DNA of 64,000 nucleotides from Nocardioides sp. LHD-245 (GTDB taxonomy: Bacteria > Actinomycetota > Actinomycetes > Propionibacteriales > Nocardioidaceae), in contig NZ_JAVFWN010000010.1 of the NCBI RefSeq assembly GCF_030929495.1, positions 1 to 64,000 of the forward strand. The letters run 5' to 3'. Below the pieces are notes generated by a model, which saw only the letters and a program-made list of their open reading frames with translations, made no database searches and was not told the DNA's origin. Numbering within the stretch: position 1 is the stretch's first letter; every line of letters begins with the position of its first letter. Position numbers and translations under genes: made by a program. This document shows, piece after piece, positions 35,399 to 43,518 of the stretch.

Positions 35399-36637
35399 TC
35401 AGTGCTCGTGGTGGTGGCGGTGTCGTGGCGACCGCTGGTGCGGGTGGTGATCACCGGCGAGGAGGGCCGTGTAGAGCTCGCGGTAGCGCTCCAGCTCGGC
35501 GAGGTCCACGACGTCGCGCCGCGGGTCGGTGGTCGATCGTACGCTCTGCGGACCGACCCGGACGGTGTCGATCCCGTGCTCGCGCAACACGACGCCGTCG
35601 GTCGACCCGGTCCAGCCGGTGATCGGCGCGGGGGGCTCGCCGAAGACGTGCTCCCAGGCGTCCTGGGCGGCCCGTACGACGGGCGCGCGGGCCTCGGTGG
35701 CCTGTGCGCCGTGCAGCCACTCGACCTCGACCACGCAGCCACAGCCGGCCAGCGGGGTCGCCGCCAGCAGCGCGTGCAGGCAGGCGGTCAGCTCGGTCGC
35801 GAGCCGTGACGGGCGCTCACCGGGCACCGTGACGACGTACAGGTCGACGACGAGCTCGGCGGGCAGCAGGTCCGGCTTGTCCGGCCAGCCGGCGCGCAGG
35901 GCCCCCACCCCGACCTGGGCGCCGACCTGGCCGACCGGCGTACGGCTGGCGAGGTAGCGCTCGCGCCATCTCTCCACCGCGTCGAGGACGACGCCCGCGT
36001 GGCGCAGCACACCGCTCGGCGGGCTCGCCGAGTCGGGTGCGAGCGCGGCGCCGGAGGTGCCGGTGACCCGGACCTGGAGGTAGGCCGCGCCGGGCTCCTC
36101 CCAGAGCAGCCCACGGGGACCGCCCTTGGCCACGATCGCCGAGGGGATCTCGGGCGCCTCGGCGAGGAAGGCCCGGACGCCCTCGCCCCGGCCGCCGCGG
36201 CGGTGCGTGCCGCCGCCGGCGAGCAGGAGGGTGCCGCGGCCGGCGGCGACGAAGGCCGCCACCGCGGCCGCGGCCGGCGCCCGCGCGACGCCGAGCCCGA
36301 ACCCCTCGGCCCGGCCGTCGGCGATCCGGAGTGGACCGACCGGGTCGTCGCGACCGGTGACGAGGGGGTCGGAGATCCCGTCCCCGTCGAGGGACGTGTC
36401 GAGGTGCGAGTAGAGCAGCGGTCCCGGCCCGGCGTGCGCGACCAGGTTGGCGCCTTCGGCGCCGTAGGGCTGCACGGTCCAGGTGATCGCGGGCCAGCGC
36501 TCACCGCACCACTGCACCAGCGCCGCGGCCGCGGGTCGCTCACGGCCGCGGGGCGCCGGCGTCCGGTCGAGCACCTGGAGGAGCTCGACGAGGTCGTCGC
36601 TCAGAAGCGTCCCCAGTCGTCGGACGCCGGCCGCCAC
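35399..36637 (-). CDS. M20-peptidase-like protein with degenerate metal site and His-rich tail
   Basis: About 410 residues with the M20/acetylornithine-deacetylase fold (SHLDTSLDGDG near residue 100, dimer-domain segment, TGWTGSTDGVVLREHGIDTV late). Expected metal ligands are missing: the Asp that follows the GxG loop is replaced (GFGLGVARAPAA) and no Glu-Glu pair follows LLLAGGG. The chain ends in HHPHQRSPRHRHHHEH. Start uncertain: GTG 36637 is taken, but a CTG overlapping the upstream stop (36604) is possible. It follows the dioxygenase gene and may have lost hydrolase activity. Confidence 0.7.
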   Translation of the reverse strand: MAAGVRRLGTLLSDDLVELLQVLDRTPAPRGRERPAAAALVQWCGERWPAITWTVQPYGAEGANLVAHAGPGPLLYSHLDTSLDGDGISDPLVTGRDDPVGPLRIADGRAEGFGLGVARAPAAAAVAAFVAAGRGTLLLAGGGTHRRGGRGEGVRAFLAEAPEIPSAIVAKGGPRGLLWEEPGAAYLQVRVTGTSGAALAPDSASPPSGVLRHAGVVLDAVERWRERYLASRTPVGQVGAQVGVGALRAGWPDKPDLLPAELVVDLYVVTVPGERPSRLATELTACLHALLAATPLAGCGCVVEVEWLHGAQATEARAPVVRAAQDAWEHVFGEPPAPITGWTGSTDGVVLREHGIDTVRVGPQSVRSTTDPRRDVVDLAELERYRELYTALLAGDHHPHQRSPRHRHHHEH

Positions 36638-37809
36638 ACGTCGATATTGCGCGGGTCGGCGGGCATCTTCCGGGCCCGGTGCGTCTCGTGCTCCTCCGGG
36701 GTGAACACCCGGTGACTGTCGCAGAGCTCGAAGCGCGGACCGAACTTGGTGTCGTGCAGGTAGAACGCGATGGACGTCGACGCCGAGTGGTTGACGATGT
36801 CCGAGGCGATCGGCGCGCCCTTGTAGAGCGCCCGCGCCCGCATCCGCATGACGTGGTCGAGGCTCTTCATCGCGAAGCAGAGGTGCGCGACGTAGTGCTC
36901 GTCGTTCTTCTGGATCGCCAGGCTGTGGTGGTAGCGGTCCTCGCAGCGCAGGAAGGTCGCCGAGCCGACGATGTGGTCGGACGGGATGAAGCCCAGGACC
37001 TTGATGTAGAAGTCCAGCATCTCCTCGTACTTGGTGGTCGCGAGGAAGGGGTGGACCAGGTCGAGCGGGCGGATCTCGATGCTCGGCGGCTCGGCGTACT
37101 CCTGGAACTCGGTGAAGAGCTCCACGATCAGGCCCTCGGGGTCGGCGAGTGCGAAGCCGTTGTCGCACAGCGCCTGCTGGCGCTCCTGGAGCGGGAGGAT
37201 CTCCTGGCCCGCGGCGATGGCGCGCTGCCTGATCTGCTCGAGCACCTCCTCGCTCTCGACACTGAAGCCGACCGCCGTGGTCCAGCCGTCGGTGCGCTCG
37301 GGGGCGCTGATCAGCTCGATCGCGTGGTGCTCGATGTCGGCCCGCAGGTAGGCGTACTCGTCGGTGTGCTGCTCCAATTGGAGACCGACGTGGTACTGCA
37401 GGAAGTCGATCGTCGCCTGCATGTCCGGAACCTCGATGCGGGCGTACTCCATGCCGAACGGCCCGCGTGGACGCTGCGTCACGCGTCCCTCCCTTCCCGC
37501 GTCGCCCTCGGGGCTCGCGAACTCGTAGGCGACGATCGCCTGGTCGGCGATCACCGGCCGCCACTTCTCGCGCACGAAGGTCTCGTGCGACTCACTGTTC
37601 AGGTAGGCGAGCAGGTCCTGCTCGTCGGGGAACTCCACCGACATCCCGTGGGAGTAGGTCTGGTCCCGGCTGCTGAGGTTCTCCCCCATCGACCAGTGCC
37701 GCATCGCGGGATAGCGCTCGGGGAAGGTCTCCAGCTCCGCCAGGATCGCCTGCCGGGTCCCCTCGGGGACCTCGTCGGCGAACCGGAAGAGCAGCGTGTG
37801 TCGGATCAT
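36601..37809 (-). CDS. Dabb-domain/type I extradiol dioxygenase fusion
   Basis: 402 residues. Residues 1-100 look like a stress-responsive alpha/beta-barrel (Dabb) domain (MIRHTLLFRFADEVPEG). The rest is a two-module vicinal-oxygen-chelate dioxygenase with iron ligands readable as His in LVHPFLATT, His in HYVAHLCFAM and Glu in FGPRFELCD, plus the RYHHS active-site His. By family it cleaves a catechol-type ring next to the hydroxyls. It follows the Rieske beta subunit by 15 bp. Dabb fusion to an extradiol enzyme is unusual. Confidence 0.83.
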   Translation of the reverse strand: MIRHTLLFRFADEVPEGTRQAILAELETFPERYPAMRHWSMGENLSSRDQTYSHGMSVEFPDEQDLLAYLNSESHETFVREKWRPVIADQAIVAYEFASPEGDAGREGRVTQRPRGPFGMEYARIEVPDMQATIDFLQYHVGLQLEQHTDEYAYLRADIEHHAIELISAPERTDGWTTAVGFSVESEEVLEQIRQRAIAAGQEILPLQERQQALCDNGFALADPEGLIVELFTEFQEYAEPPSIEIRPLDLVHPFLATTKYEEMLDFYIKVLGFIPSDHIVGSATFLRCEDRYHHSLAIQKNDEHYVAHLCFAMKSLDHVMRMRARALYKGAPIASDIVNHSASTSIAFYLHDTKFGPRFELCDSHRVFTPEEHETHRARKMPADPRNIDVWRPASDDWGRF

Positions 37810-37824
37810 CGGGCGCTCCCGGTC

Positions 37825-38349
37825 TCAGAGGATGAAGCTCAGTCGGGCACCGACGGGCAGCGCCTCGTGGCCGAGGATGGTCCGGCGCAGGCGGTACTTC
37901 AGGCCGTCGTCGGTCGGCACGACGACGTGCTCGTACCAGCCGACGTACGTGTCGAACTGGCCGTCGCGCGCCCGGTGGGCGACGAAGGACGCGCGGATCC
38001 GCAGCGTGCCGTCCTCCTCGCCGGGGAAGAGCCGGACGTTGGAGATCATCCGGTGGGTGCGCGAGTGCGGGTTCTCCGCGTGCGCCTTGCGCGACTTCAG
38101 CCGCTTCACCCGGGCCTTGATCAGGTCGTAGTCGTCGTCGACGAACGAGCCGCCGGTGTGCAGCGACCAGCCGCGGTAGTCGGTGGTCGGGACCTCGTAG
38201 CGGGCGCCCTCCTCGAAGAGGGCGAACCACCCGTCGTAGTCCCAGGCGTCGAGGATGTCGGCCTCCGCGTAGAGGAAGTCCTCGACGTCACCGCGGGTGA
38301 TGGTGCGGCCGGCGACCTCGACCTGGCCGCGCACGTCTGCCTGCGTCAT
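37825..38349 (-). CDS. Aromatic-ring-hydroxylating dioxygenase, beta subunit
   Basis: 174 residues of the SnoaL/NTF2-like small-subunit family (VEDFLYAEADILDAWDYDGWFALFEEGARYEVP; LRRTILGHEALPVGARLSFIL at the end). It overlaps the alpha-subunit stop as ATGA, so it assembles with that protein. Beta subunits are mainly structural in Rieske dioxygenases. Confidence 0.9.
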   Translation of the reverse strand: MTQADVRGQVEVAGRTITRGDVEDFLYAEADILDAWDYDGWFALFEEGARYEVPTTDYRGWSLHTGGSFVDDDYDLIKARVKRLKSRKAHAENPHSRTHRMISNVRLFPGEEDGTLRIRASFVAHRARDGQFDTYVGWYEHVVVPTDDGLKYRLRRTILGHEALPVGARLSFIL

Positions 38350-39689
38350 CGCACGTTCCTCCCCTCGAGGAAGCCGGCCGGCCGGTCACCGGTCACCTGG
38401 AGGCCACCGCCGACGGCCTCCTCCCAGTACCGCCAGAAGCCGCGCATCGCGCCCTCGTCGATCGAGCGGCCCTGCTCGCCCTTGACCTCGTCGCGCATGC
38501 CGCGCGACATGTCGCTGTAGTCGAGGTCGCCGGCGCCCCTGGTCGCCTCGATGCCGCGCTGGACCGCCTCGTAGGCCTCGATGTCGTCGGGCGTCGCCAG
38601 GCCGCCGGGGCCGACGAAGCTGACGACGGTCTTCATCCGCAGCGACCGGGAGTCCGGGTGCTCCTCGCGGGGCACCAGCTGCCAGGCGCGGACGTCGGTG
38701 TGGCCCGGGGCGACCGGCTCGAGCTGGCGGATCGAGAGGCCTTCGATGTCGAAGAGCAGCAGGTTCGGGAACACGAAGAGGATGTGGCTCTCGTCGGCGA
38801 TGTAGTGGGCCCGCTCCTCGCCGAGGCGCTCCACCATCTCGGCCCGGTGCTCCTCGGTGCGGACCTTCTCGTCCTCGCCGAAGCGCGGCTCCCAGACCAT
38901 GGAGATCCGGCCGCCGTGGCCGGTGAGCACCAGCAGCGAGTGCCCGTTGCCGAGGTTGTAGGCGTACTGGTCGTCGTCGGTGACGGCGAAGCCGGACTCG
39001 CGCAGGTAGCCGACGAAGGTGTTGTGGGTCGGCGAGAAGTGGTAGCCGTCCATCGCGTTCTCGACGGCGAGCTTCCAGTTGCCGCGGACGCTGTAGAGCT
39101 GGACGCCGGGCAGCGTGGTCACGCCACTGGCGTGCTGCTGCTCGATCATGGTCATGTAGTCGGCGGCGTCACCCAGGTGCTCGAGGAGCGGCGGCACGTC
39201 GGGGTTGAACGAGATGAAGACGTAGCCCTCGTGGATCTCGAGGCGGGGGACCGAGCGCAGCATCATGTTCTTCTGCAGCGACTCGATGTCCTCGTAGGCG
39301 CCGTCGTCCGGGATGGCCGCGACAGTGCCGTCGTTGTTGAACGTCCACGCGTGGTAGAAGCACTGGAACCGGCGCTGCGAGCCCTCGGTCTCGCGGCAGA
39401 GCACGGTGCCACGGTGCGGGCAGGAGTTGAGCCAGGCCCGCACCTGCCCCTCGGTGTCTCGGCAGAAGATCAGCGGCCGGCCGGCGATGGTCCGGACCTT
39501 GAAGTCGTTGACGTCGGGGATCTCTGTCTCGTGCCCGAGGTAGAGCCAGGTCCGCAGCCACACGTCCACCCGCTCCCGGGCGAAGATCTCCGGGGACCGG
39601 TAGGCCTCCCGGTTGACGCGGAACGTGAGTCGCTCCCAGTCCTCGACGAGCATGGGTTCCGCCACTCGCTCGGACACTTCGCTTGACAT
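38346..39689 (-). CDS. Rieske aromatic-ring-hydroxylating dioxygenase, alpha subunit
   Basis: 447 residues with the 2Fe-2S Rieske pair CPHRGTVLC and CFYHAW at about residues 90-115, and the mononuclear iron site NAMDGYHFSPTHN. ATG 39689 follows AAGGAG. It heads the leftward operon alpha-beta-extradiol-M20-like. It should insert both atoms of O2 into an aromatic ring; electrons likely come from the ferredoxin at 39896. Motif site D is 50 bp upstream. Confidence 0.92.
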   Translation of the reverse strand: MSSEVSERVAEPMLVEDWERLTFRVNREAYRSPEIFARERVDVWLRTWLYLGHETEIPDVNDFKVRTIAGRPLIFCRDTEGQVRAWLNSCPHRGTVLCRETEGSQRRFQCFYHAWTFNNDGTVAAIPDDGAYEDIESLQKNMMLRSVPRLEIHEGYVFISFNPDVPPLLEHLGDAADYMTMIEQQHASGVTTLPGVQLYSVRGNWKLAVENAMDGYHFSPTHNTFVGYLRESGFAVTDDDQYAYNLGNGHSLLVLTGHGGRISMVWEPRFGEDEKVRTEEHRAEMVERLGEERAHYIADESHILFVFPNLLLFDIEGLSIRQLEPVAPGHTDVRAWQLVPREEHPDSRSLRMKTVVSFVGPGGLATPDDIEAYEAVQRGIEATRGAGDLDYSDMSRGMRDEVKGEQGRSIDEGAMRGFWRYWEEAVGGGLQVTGDRPAGFLEGRNVR

Positions 39690-39738
39690 GTCGATCGCTC
39701 CTTCGCGTCGTGCACTCTGATCACTATCGCGAGACGCC

Positions 39739-39755
39739 ATCTCGCGATGTGACAT
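39739..39755. promoter_or_regulatory. Cluster motif site D
   Basis: ATCTCGCGATGTGACAT, 50 bp upstream of the Rieske alpha-subunit start in the divergent gap with the ferredoxin gene. Confidence 0.5.
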
Positions 39756-39842
39756 AGCATCGTCGCCGCCGTAGGGACTGTCAAGGGTTCACGGCAAAGC
39801 AGCGGCGGGTTGACGCCGGCGCCCTTCTGGGTTCATTGTCCT

Positions 39843-39879
39843 GTCTTGTAATGAGAGATGCTGTCTCGGGATGCATATA
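39843..39879. promoter_or_regulatory. Cluster motif sites E1 and E2 (tandem)
   Basis: Two variants, GTCTTGTAATGAGAGAT (39843-39859) and GTCTCGGGATGCATATA (39863-39879), start exactly 20 bp apart, about two helical turns. They end 17 bp before the ferredoxin start codon. Confidence 0.5.
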
Positions 39880-39895
39880 CAGAAATGGAGTAGCC

Positions 39896-40195
39896 GTGCC
39901 CTACGTGATCACTGGTTCCTGTATCGACGTGATGGACCGGTCGTGCGTGGAGGAATGTCCCGTCGACTGCATCTACGAGGGCGACCGGATGCTCTACATC
40001 CAGCCCGACGAGTGCGTCGAGTGCGCTCGCTGCGAACCGGTCTGCCCCCAGATCTCGATCTACCACCACGACGACCTGCCGGACGAGTCGAAGGACTACG
40101 AGCGGATCAACTCCGAGTTCTTCACCGACCTCGGCTCCCCCGGCGGTGCCCGCAAGGTCGGCCGCGTCGGCACCGACCACCCGGACGTCGCATGA
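39896..40195 (+). CDS. Seven-iron (3Fe-4S/4Fe-4S) ferredoxin
   Basis: 99 residues: CIDVMDRSCVEECPVDC then CVECARCEPVCP, the cysteine spacing of actinobacterial 7Fe ferredoxins. GTG 39896 follows GGAG; the expected N-terminus PYVITGSCID begins there. It overlaps the reductase start by ATGA. Its position opposite the Rieske operon makes it the likely electron donor, unusual because most Rieske systems use a 2Fe-2S ferredoxin. Confidence 0.92.
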   Translation: MPYVITGSCIDVMDRSCVEECPVDCIYEGDRMLYIQPDECVECARCEPVCPQISIYHHDDLPDESKDYERINSEFFTDLGSPGGARKVGRVGTDHPDVA

Positions 40196-41193
40196 GCACC
40201 GCCGTCCCCGTGGCCCCCGACGGGACGACCTATGACGTCGACCTGATGATCATCGGCGCCGGTCCCACCGGCCTCTACGCGACGTACTACTCGGGCTTCC
40301 GCGAGCTGCGCGTCGCGCTGCTCGACGCACTTCCCGAGGTCGGCGGCCAGGTGGCCGCGCTCTACCCGGAGAAGGCGCTGTACGACGTGGCCGGATTCCC
40401 GTCCGTGCGCGGACAGGAGCTCGTCGAAGCGCTGCACGCCCAGGCCCGCTCGGCCGACCCGCTGATGCTGCTCGGCCGCACCGCGGTCGGCCTGGTGGAG
40501 AACGAGGACGGGGTCGAGGTCACCACCGACACCGGCGAGATCGTCCGGGCCGGCGCGGTGCTCGTCACCGCCGGCATCGGCAGCTTCACCCCGCGCGAGC
40601 TGCCCGTCGGCTCGGAGTACCTCGACCGGGGACTGCGCTACTTCGTGCCGCGGCTGGCCGAGCTCGCGGACCAGGACGTGCTCGTCGTCGGCGGCGGCGA
40701 CTCCGCGCTCGACTGGGCGCTCGGCCTGGAGGAGATCGCGCGCAGCGTCACACTGGTCCACCGGCGGCCGCAGTTCCGTGCCCACGAGCGCAGCGTCGCA
40801 CAGCTGCACGATTCGAGCGTCGAGGTGCTGACGCCGTACGAGGTCGCCAAGGTGTCCGGCGAGGACCGGATCGAGGAGGTGGTCATCGAGGCCCGTGACG
40901 GCGAGAGCCGCACCCTCGCGGTCCAGGCCGTCGTCGCGGCCCTCGGCTTCATCGCCGACCTCGGCCCGATCGACGGCTGGGGCCTGGAGCAGGACCGCCG
41001 CCACATCCTGGTCGACCGCACCATGCGGACCAACCGGCGCCGGGTGTTCGCCGCCGGCGACCTCGCCCACTACGAGGGCAAGGTCAAGCTGATCTCGATC
41101 GGCTTCGGCGAGGCGGCGCTCGCCGTGAACCACATCACCGCGCTGGTCCGTCCCGGATCCGCGCTCACCCCCGGGCATTCGTCGGACTTGTGA
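40192..41193 (+). CDS. Thioredoxin-reductase-like ferredoxin-NAD(P)H reductase
   Basis: 333 residues: FAD motif IIGAGPTGLYATYYSGF, NAD(P) motif VLVVGGGDSALDWALGL, and no CxxC redox pair between them, so it is the YumC-like type-2 ferredoxin reductase and not a thioredoxin reductase. The C-terminus has RRVFAAGDLAHYEGKVKLIS. It is coupled to the ferredoxin gene and would supply electrons through it to the Rieske dioxygenase. Confidence 0.9.
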   Translation: MSTAVPVAPDGTTYDVDLMIIGAGPTGLYATYYSGFRELRVALLDALPEVGGQVAALYPEKALYDVAGFPSVRGQELVEALHAQARSADPLMLLGRTAVGLVENEDGVEVTTDTGEIVRAGAVLVTAGIGSFTPRELPVGSEYLDRGLRYFVPRLAELADQDVLVVGGGDSALDWALGLEEIARSVTLVHRRPQFRAHERSVAQLHDSSVEVLTPYEVAKVSGEDRIEEVVIEARDGESRTLAVQAVVAALGFIADLGPIDGWGLEQDRRHILVDRTMRTNRRRVFAAGDLAHYEGKVKLISIGFGEAALAVNHITALVRPGSALTPGHSSDL

Positions 41194-41284
41194 CGACACG
41201 GGGCGCCCGCGCCCGCCGGACACGGCGGCGCGGCGCCCCACCCGTGCGATACTCCGTCGAGCCCGTGCCCCGATTCGAGGTCCC

Positions 41285-42049
41285 ATGACTGCCAGCAAGA
41301 GCCCCAAGCGCGAGACGAGCGAGACCGCTCCCACCATCCAGACGGTGGAGCGGGCCGCGGTCGTGCTCGGCTCGTTCACGGTCGCCAAGCCGTACCTGAG
41401 CCTCAACGAGCTCACGGCGTCGCTCGGCACCAGCAAGGCGACGGCGCACCGCTACACGAAGGCGCTGCGCGCCGCCCACCTGCTCCGCTACGACGAGCGC
41501 ACCGCGCTCTACTCGCTCGGGCCGCAGGTGCTGACCCTCGCCGCGTCCGCCCGGGCCGGGCTGCCGATCGTCGCCGCTGCCGAGCCCTACATGGAGTCGC
41601 TGCTGCACGAGGTCGACGAGACCGTCGTCCTGTCCGTCTGGGACGGGGAGACCGCGACCGTCGTGCGCTCGGTCGACAACACCGACCACATCATCCGGAT
41701 CGGGGTCCGCTCCGGCGCCCGGCTGGATCTCACCGACTCCGCGCAGGGCCGCGTCTTCTGCTCGTTCCTGCCGCCCGAGCAGGTGCCCGGCCTGAAGTCG
41801 ATCCTGCGTCGCGCGCCCGAGCTGGCCGCAGAGTTCGACACCATCCGCGAGCTCGGCCTCTCGCTCAACTCCCCCGACATCAATGGCGTACGCACGATCG
41901 CGGCGCCGATCTTCGAGGGCGAGACGATCGTCGCGGCGATGGCGATCGTCGGCACCGCCGTCACGGTCTCCGCCGACGTCGACAGCCCGATGGCCCGCGC
42001 GCTCGTGCGGACCACCCGCGCCCTCTCCGAGGGTCTCGGCGGCCACTGA
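41285..42049 (+). CDS. IclR-family transcriptional regulator
   Basis: 254 residues with an N-terminal winged helix (YLSLNELTASLGTSKATAHRYTKAL) and a C-terminal effector domain (FDTIRELGLSLNSPDINGVRTIAAPIF). It lies 91 bp after the reductase gene at the end of the heteroaromatic cluster. IclR proteins sense small aromatic or organic acids. It is the best local candidate to read the 17-bp motif, although its own promoter region shows no copy. Confidence 0.9.
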   Translation: MTASKSPKRETSETAPTIQTVERAAVVLGSFTVAKPYLSLNELTASLGTSKATAHRYTKALRAAHLLRYDERTALYSLGPQVLTLAASARAGLPIVAAAEPYMESLLHEVDETVVLSVWDGETATVVRSVDNTDHIIRIGVRSGARLDLTDSAQGRVFCSFLPPEQVPGLKSILRRAPELAAEFDTIRELGLSLNSPDINGVRTIAAPIFEGETIVAAMAIVGTAVTVSADVDSPMARALVRTTRALSEGLGGH

Positions 42050-42076
42050 CCCGTCCCAAACTGAATCCGATCTGAC

Positions 42077-42234
42077 GCCGACCCGGCGCAGATTGAACAG
42101 CAGAAATCGCCGACCCGGCGCAGTCTGAACCGAAAGTCACGCCGACCCGGCAGAACCTCTGCCGGCTCGGTGCGAGACCGAGTTCAATCTGCGCCGGGTC
42201 GGTGTCTCTCAGAGTTCAATCTGTGCCGGGTCGG
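42077..42234. repeat. Inverted array of a ~22-bp repeat between convergent genes
   Basis: Forward units of GACCCGGCGCAGATTGAAC type at 42077-42098 and 42109-42130 and a degenerate one at 42141, then inverted units at 42182-42202 and 42214-42234. They fill the whole gap between the convergent IclR and acyl-CoA dehydrogenase genes. The same family is at 52150-52327. Confidence 0.85.
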
Positions 42235-42240
42235 TGTCTC

Positions 42241-43386
42241 TCAGAGACCGAGGTCGCGGCCGATGAGCTCCTTCATGATCTCATTGGATCCGGCCCAGAT
42301 CTTGGTGACCCGGGCGTCGCGCCAGGCGCGGGCGACGCGGTACTCGTTCATGAAGCCGTAGCCGCCGTGCAGCTGGACGCAGTGGTCCAGCACCTCGGAC
42401 TGCACCTGCGAGGAGTACCACTTGGCCTTGGCCGCGTCGATCGCGGTGAGCCGCTTCTCTGCGTGGGCGAGCACACACTTGTCGATGTACGCCTCGGCCA
42501 CCTCGATCCGGGTGACCAGATCGGCCAGCAGGAACTTGTTGTGCTGGAAGGTGCCGATCGGGGCGCCGAACGCCTGCCGCTCCTTGGCGTACTGGACGGT
42601 CTCGGCCAGGATCTGCTTGGCGTGTGCGACATTGGCGACGGCGCAGCCGAGGCGCTCCTGGGGGAGCTTCTGCATCATGTGGATGAAGCCCATGTTGAGC
42701 TCGCCGATGATCTCGGCGTCGGTGACCCGCACGTTCTCGAAGAACAGCTCGGCGGTGTCGGACTCCTCCATGCCGACCTTGTCGAGCTTGCGGCCGCGGG
42801 AGAAACCCTCCGCCGTCGCCTCGATGCCGAACAGGGTGATGCCCTTGGGGCCCTTCTCCGGGTCGGTGCGCACGGCGGTGACGAAGAGGTCGCCGGAGTA
42901 GCCGTTGGTGATGAAGGTCTTGGAGCCGTTGATGATCCACGAGTCGCCGTCGCGGACGGCGGTGGTCTTGAGCGCGGCGAGGTCGGAGCCACCGGAGGGC
43001 TCGGTCATGCCGATGCCGAGCAGGATCTCGCCGGAGACGACGCCCGGGAGCCAGCGCTGCTTCTGCTCCTCGGTGCCGAGCTCGACGATGTACGGCGCGG
43101 TGATGTCGGCGTGGATGCCGTGACAGGTCGGGTACGCCGCGCCGACCTTCGCGAGCTCCTCCTGGAGGATCGCGTTGAACCGGAAGTCGCCCGCCTCCGC
43201 GCCGCCGTACTGCTCGGGGACCTCGAGACCGAGCAGGCCCTGCTTGCCGGCCTCGATCCAGAACTCGCGGGGCAGCGCCTTGGCGGCGATGTGCTCCTCG
43301 GTGTGCGGCAGGACCGACCTGTCCACGAACTCCTTGACGGACGCGCGGAAGGCCTCGTGGTCCTCGTCGTAGATCTCACGCTTCAT
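42241..43386 (-). CDS. Acyl-CoA dehydrogenase
   Basis: 381 residues of the ACAD family: GIGMTEPSGGSDLAALKTTA (FAD/substrate site), LHGGYGFMNEYRVARAWRDAR and the C-terminal IWAGSNEIMKELIGRDL with the likely catalytic Glu. It oxidises an acyl-CoA to the enoyl-CoA with electrons to ETF. It converges with the IclR gene across the repeat array. No link to either catabolic cluster is evident; it could serve general fatty-acid or side-chain oxidation. Confidence 0.92.
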   Translation of the reverse strand: MKREIYDEDHEAFRASVKEFVDRSVLPHTEEHIAAKALPREFWIEAGKQGLLGLEVPEQYGGAEAGDFRFNAILQEELAKVGAAYPTCHGIHADITAPYIVELGTEEQKQRWLPGVVSGEILLGIGMTEPSGGSDLAALKTTAVRDGDSWIINGSKTFITNGYSGDLFVTAVRTDPEKGPKGITLFGIEATAEGFSRGRKLDKVGMEESDTAELFFENVRVTDAEIIGELNMGFIHMMQKLPQERLGCAVANVAHAKQILAETVQYAKERQAFGAPIGTFQHNKFLLADLVTRIEVAEAYIDKCVLAHAEKRLTAIDAAKAKWYSSQVQSEVLDHCVQLHGGYGFMNEYRVARAWRDARVTKIWAGSNEIMKELIGRDLGL

Positions 43387-43518
43387 GGCCGCGACTCTAC
43401 TCGCGGGTCACGTGACCGGTCCTCGTCCCCGGGCACAGCAGATCCCGCCCGGGGATGAGAGGTTCCGCCTGGTCACTCGCAGCGAGCCACGGAGCGCTCG
43501 TCCCCTACGCTCACGAGC

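Noticed and set aside
42077..42234. CRISPR array
   Set aside because: Units are inverted relative to one another, spacing is short and uneven, spacers are not of uniform length and no cas genes are near.
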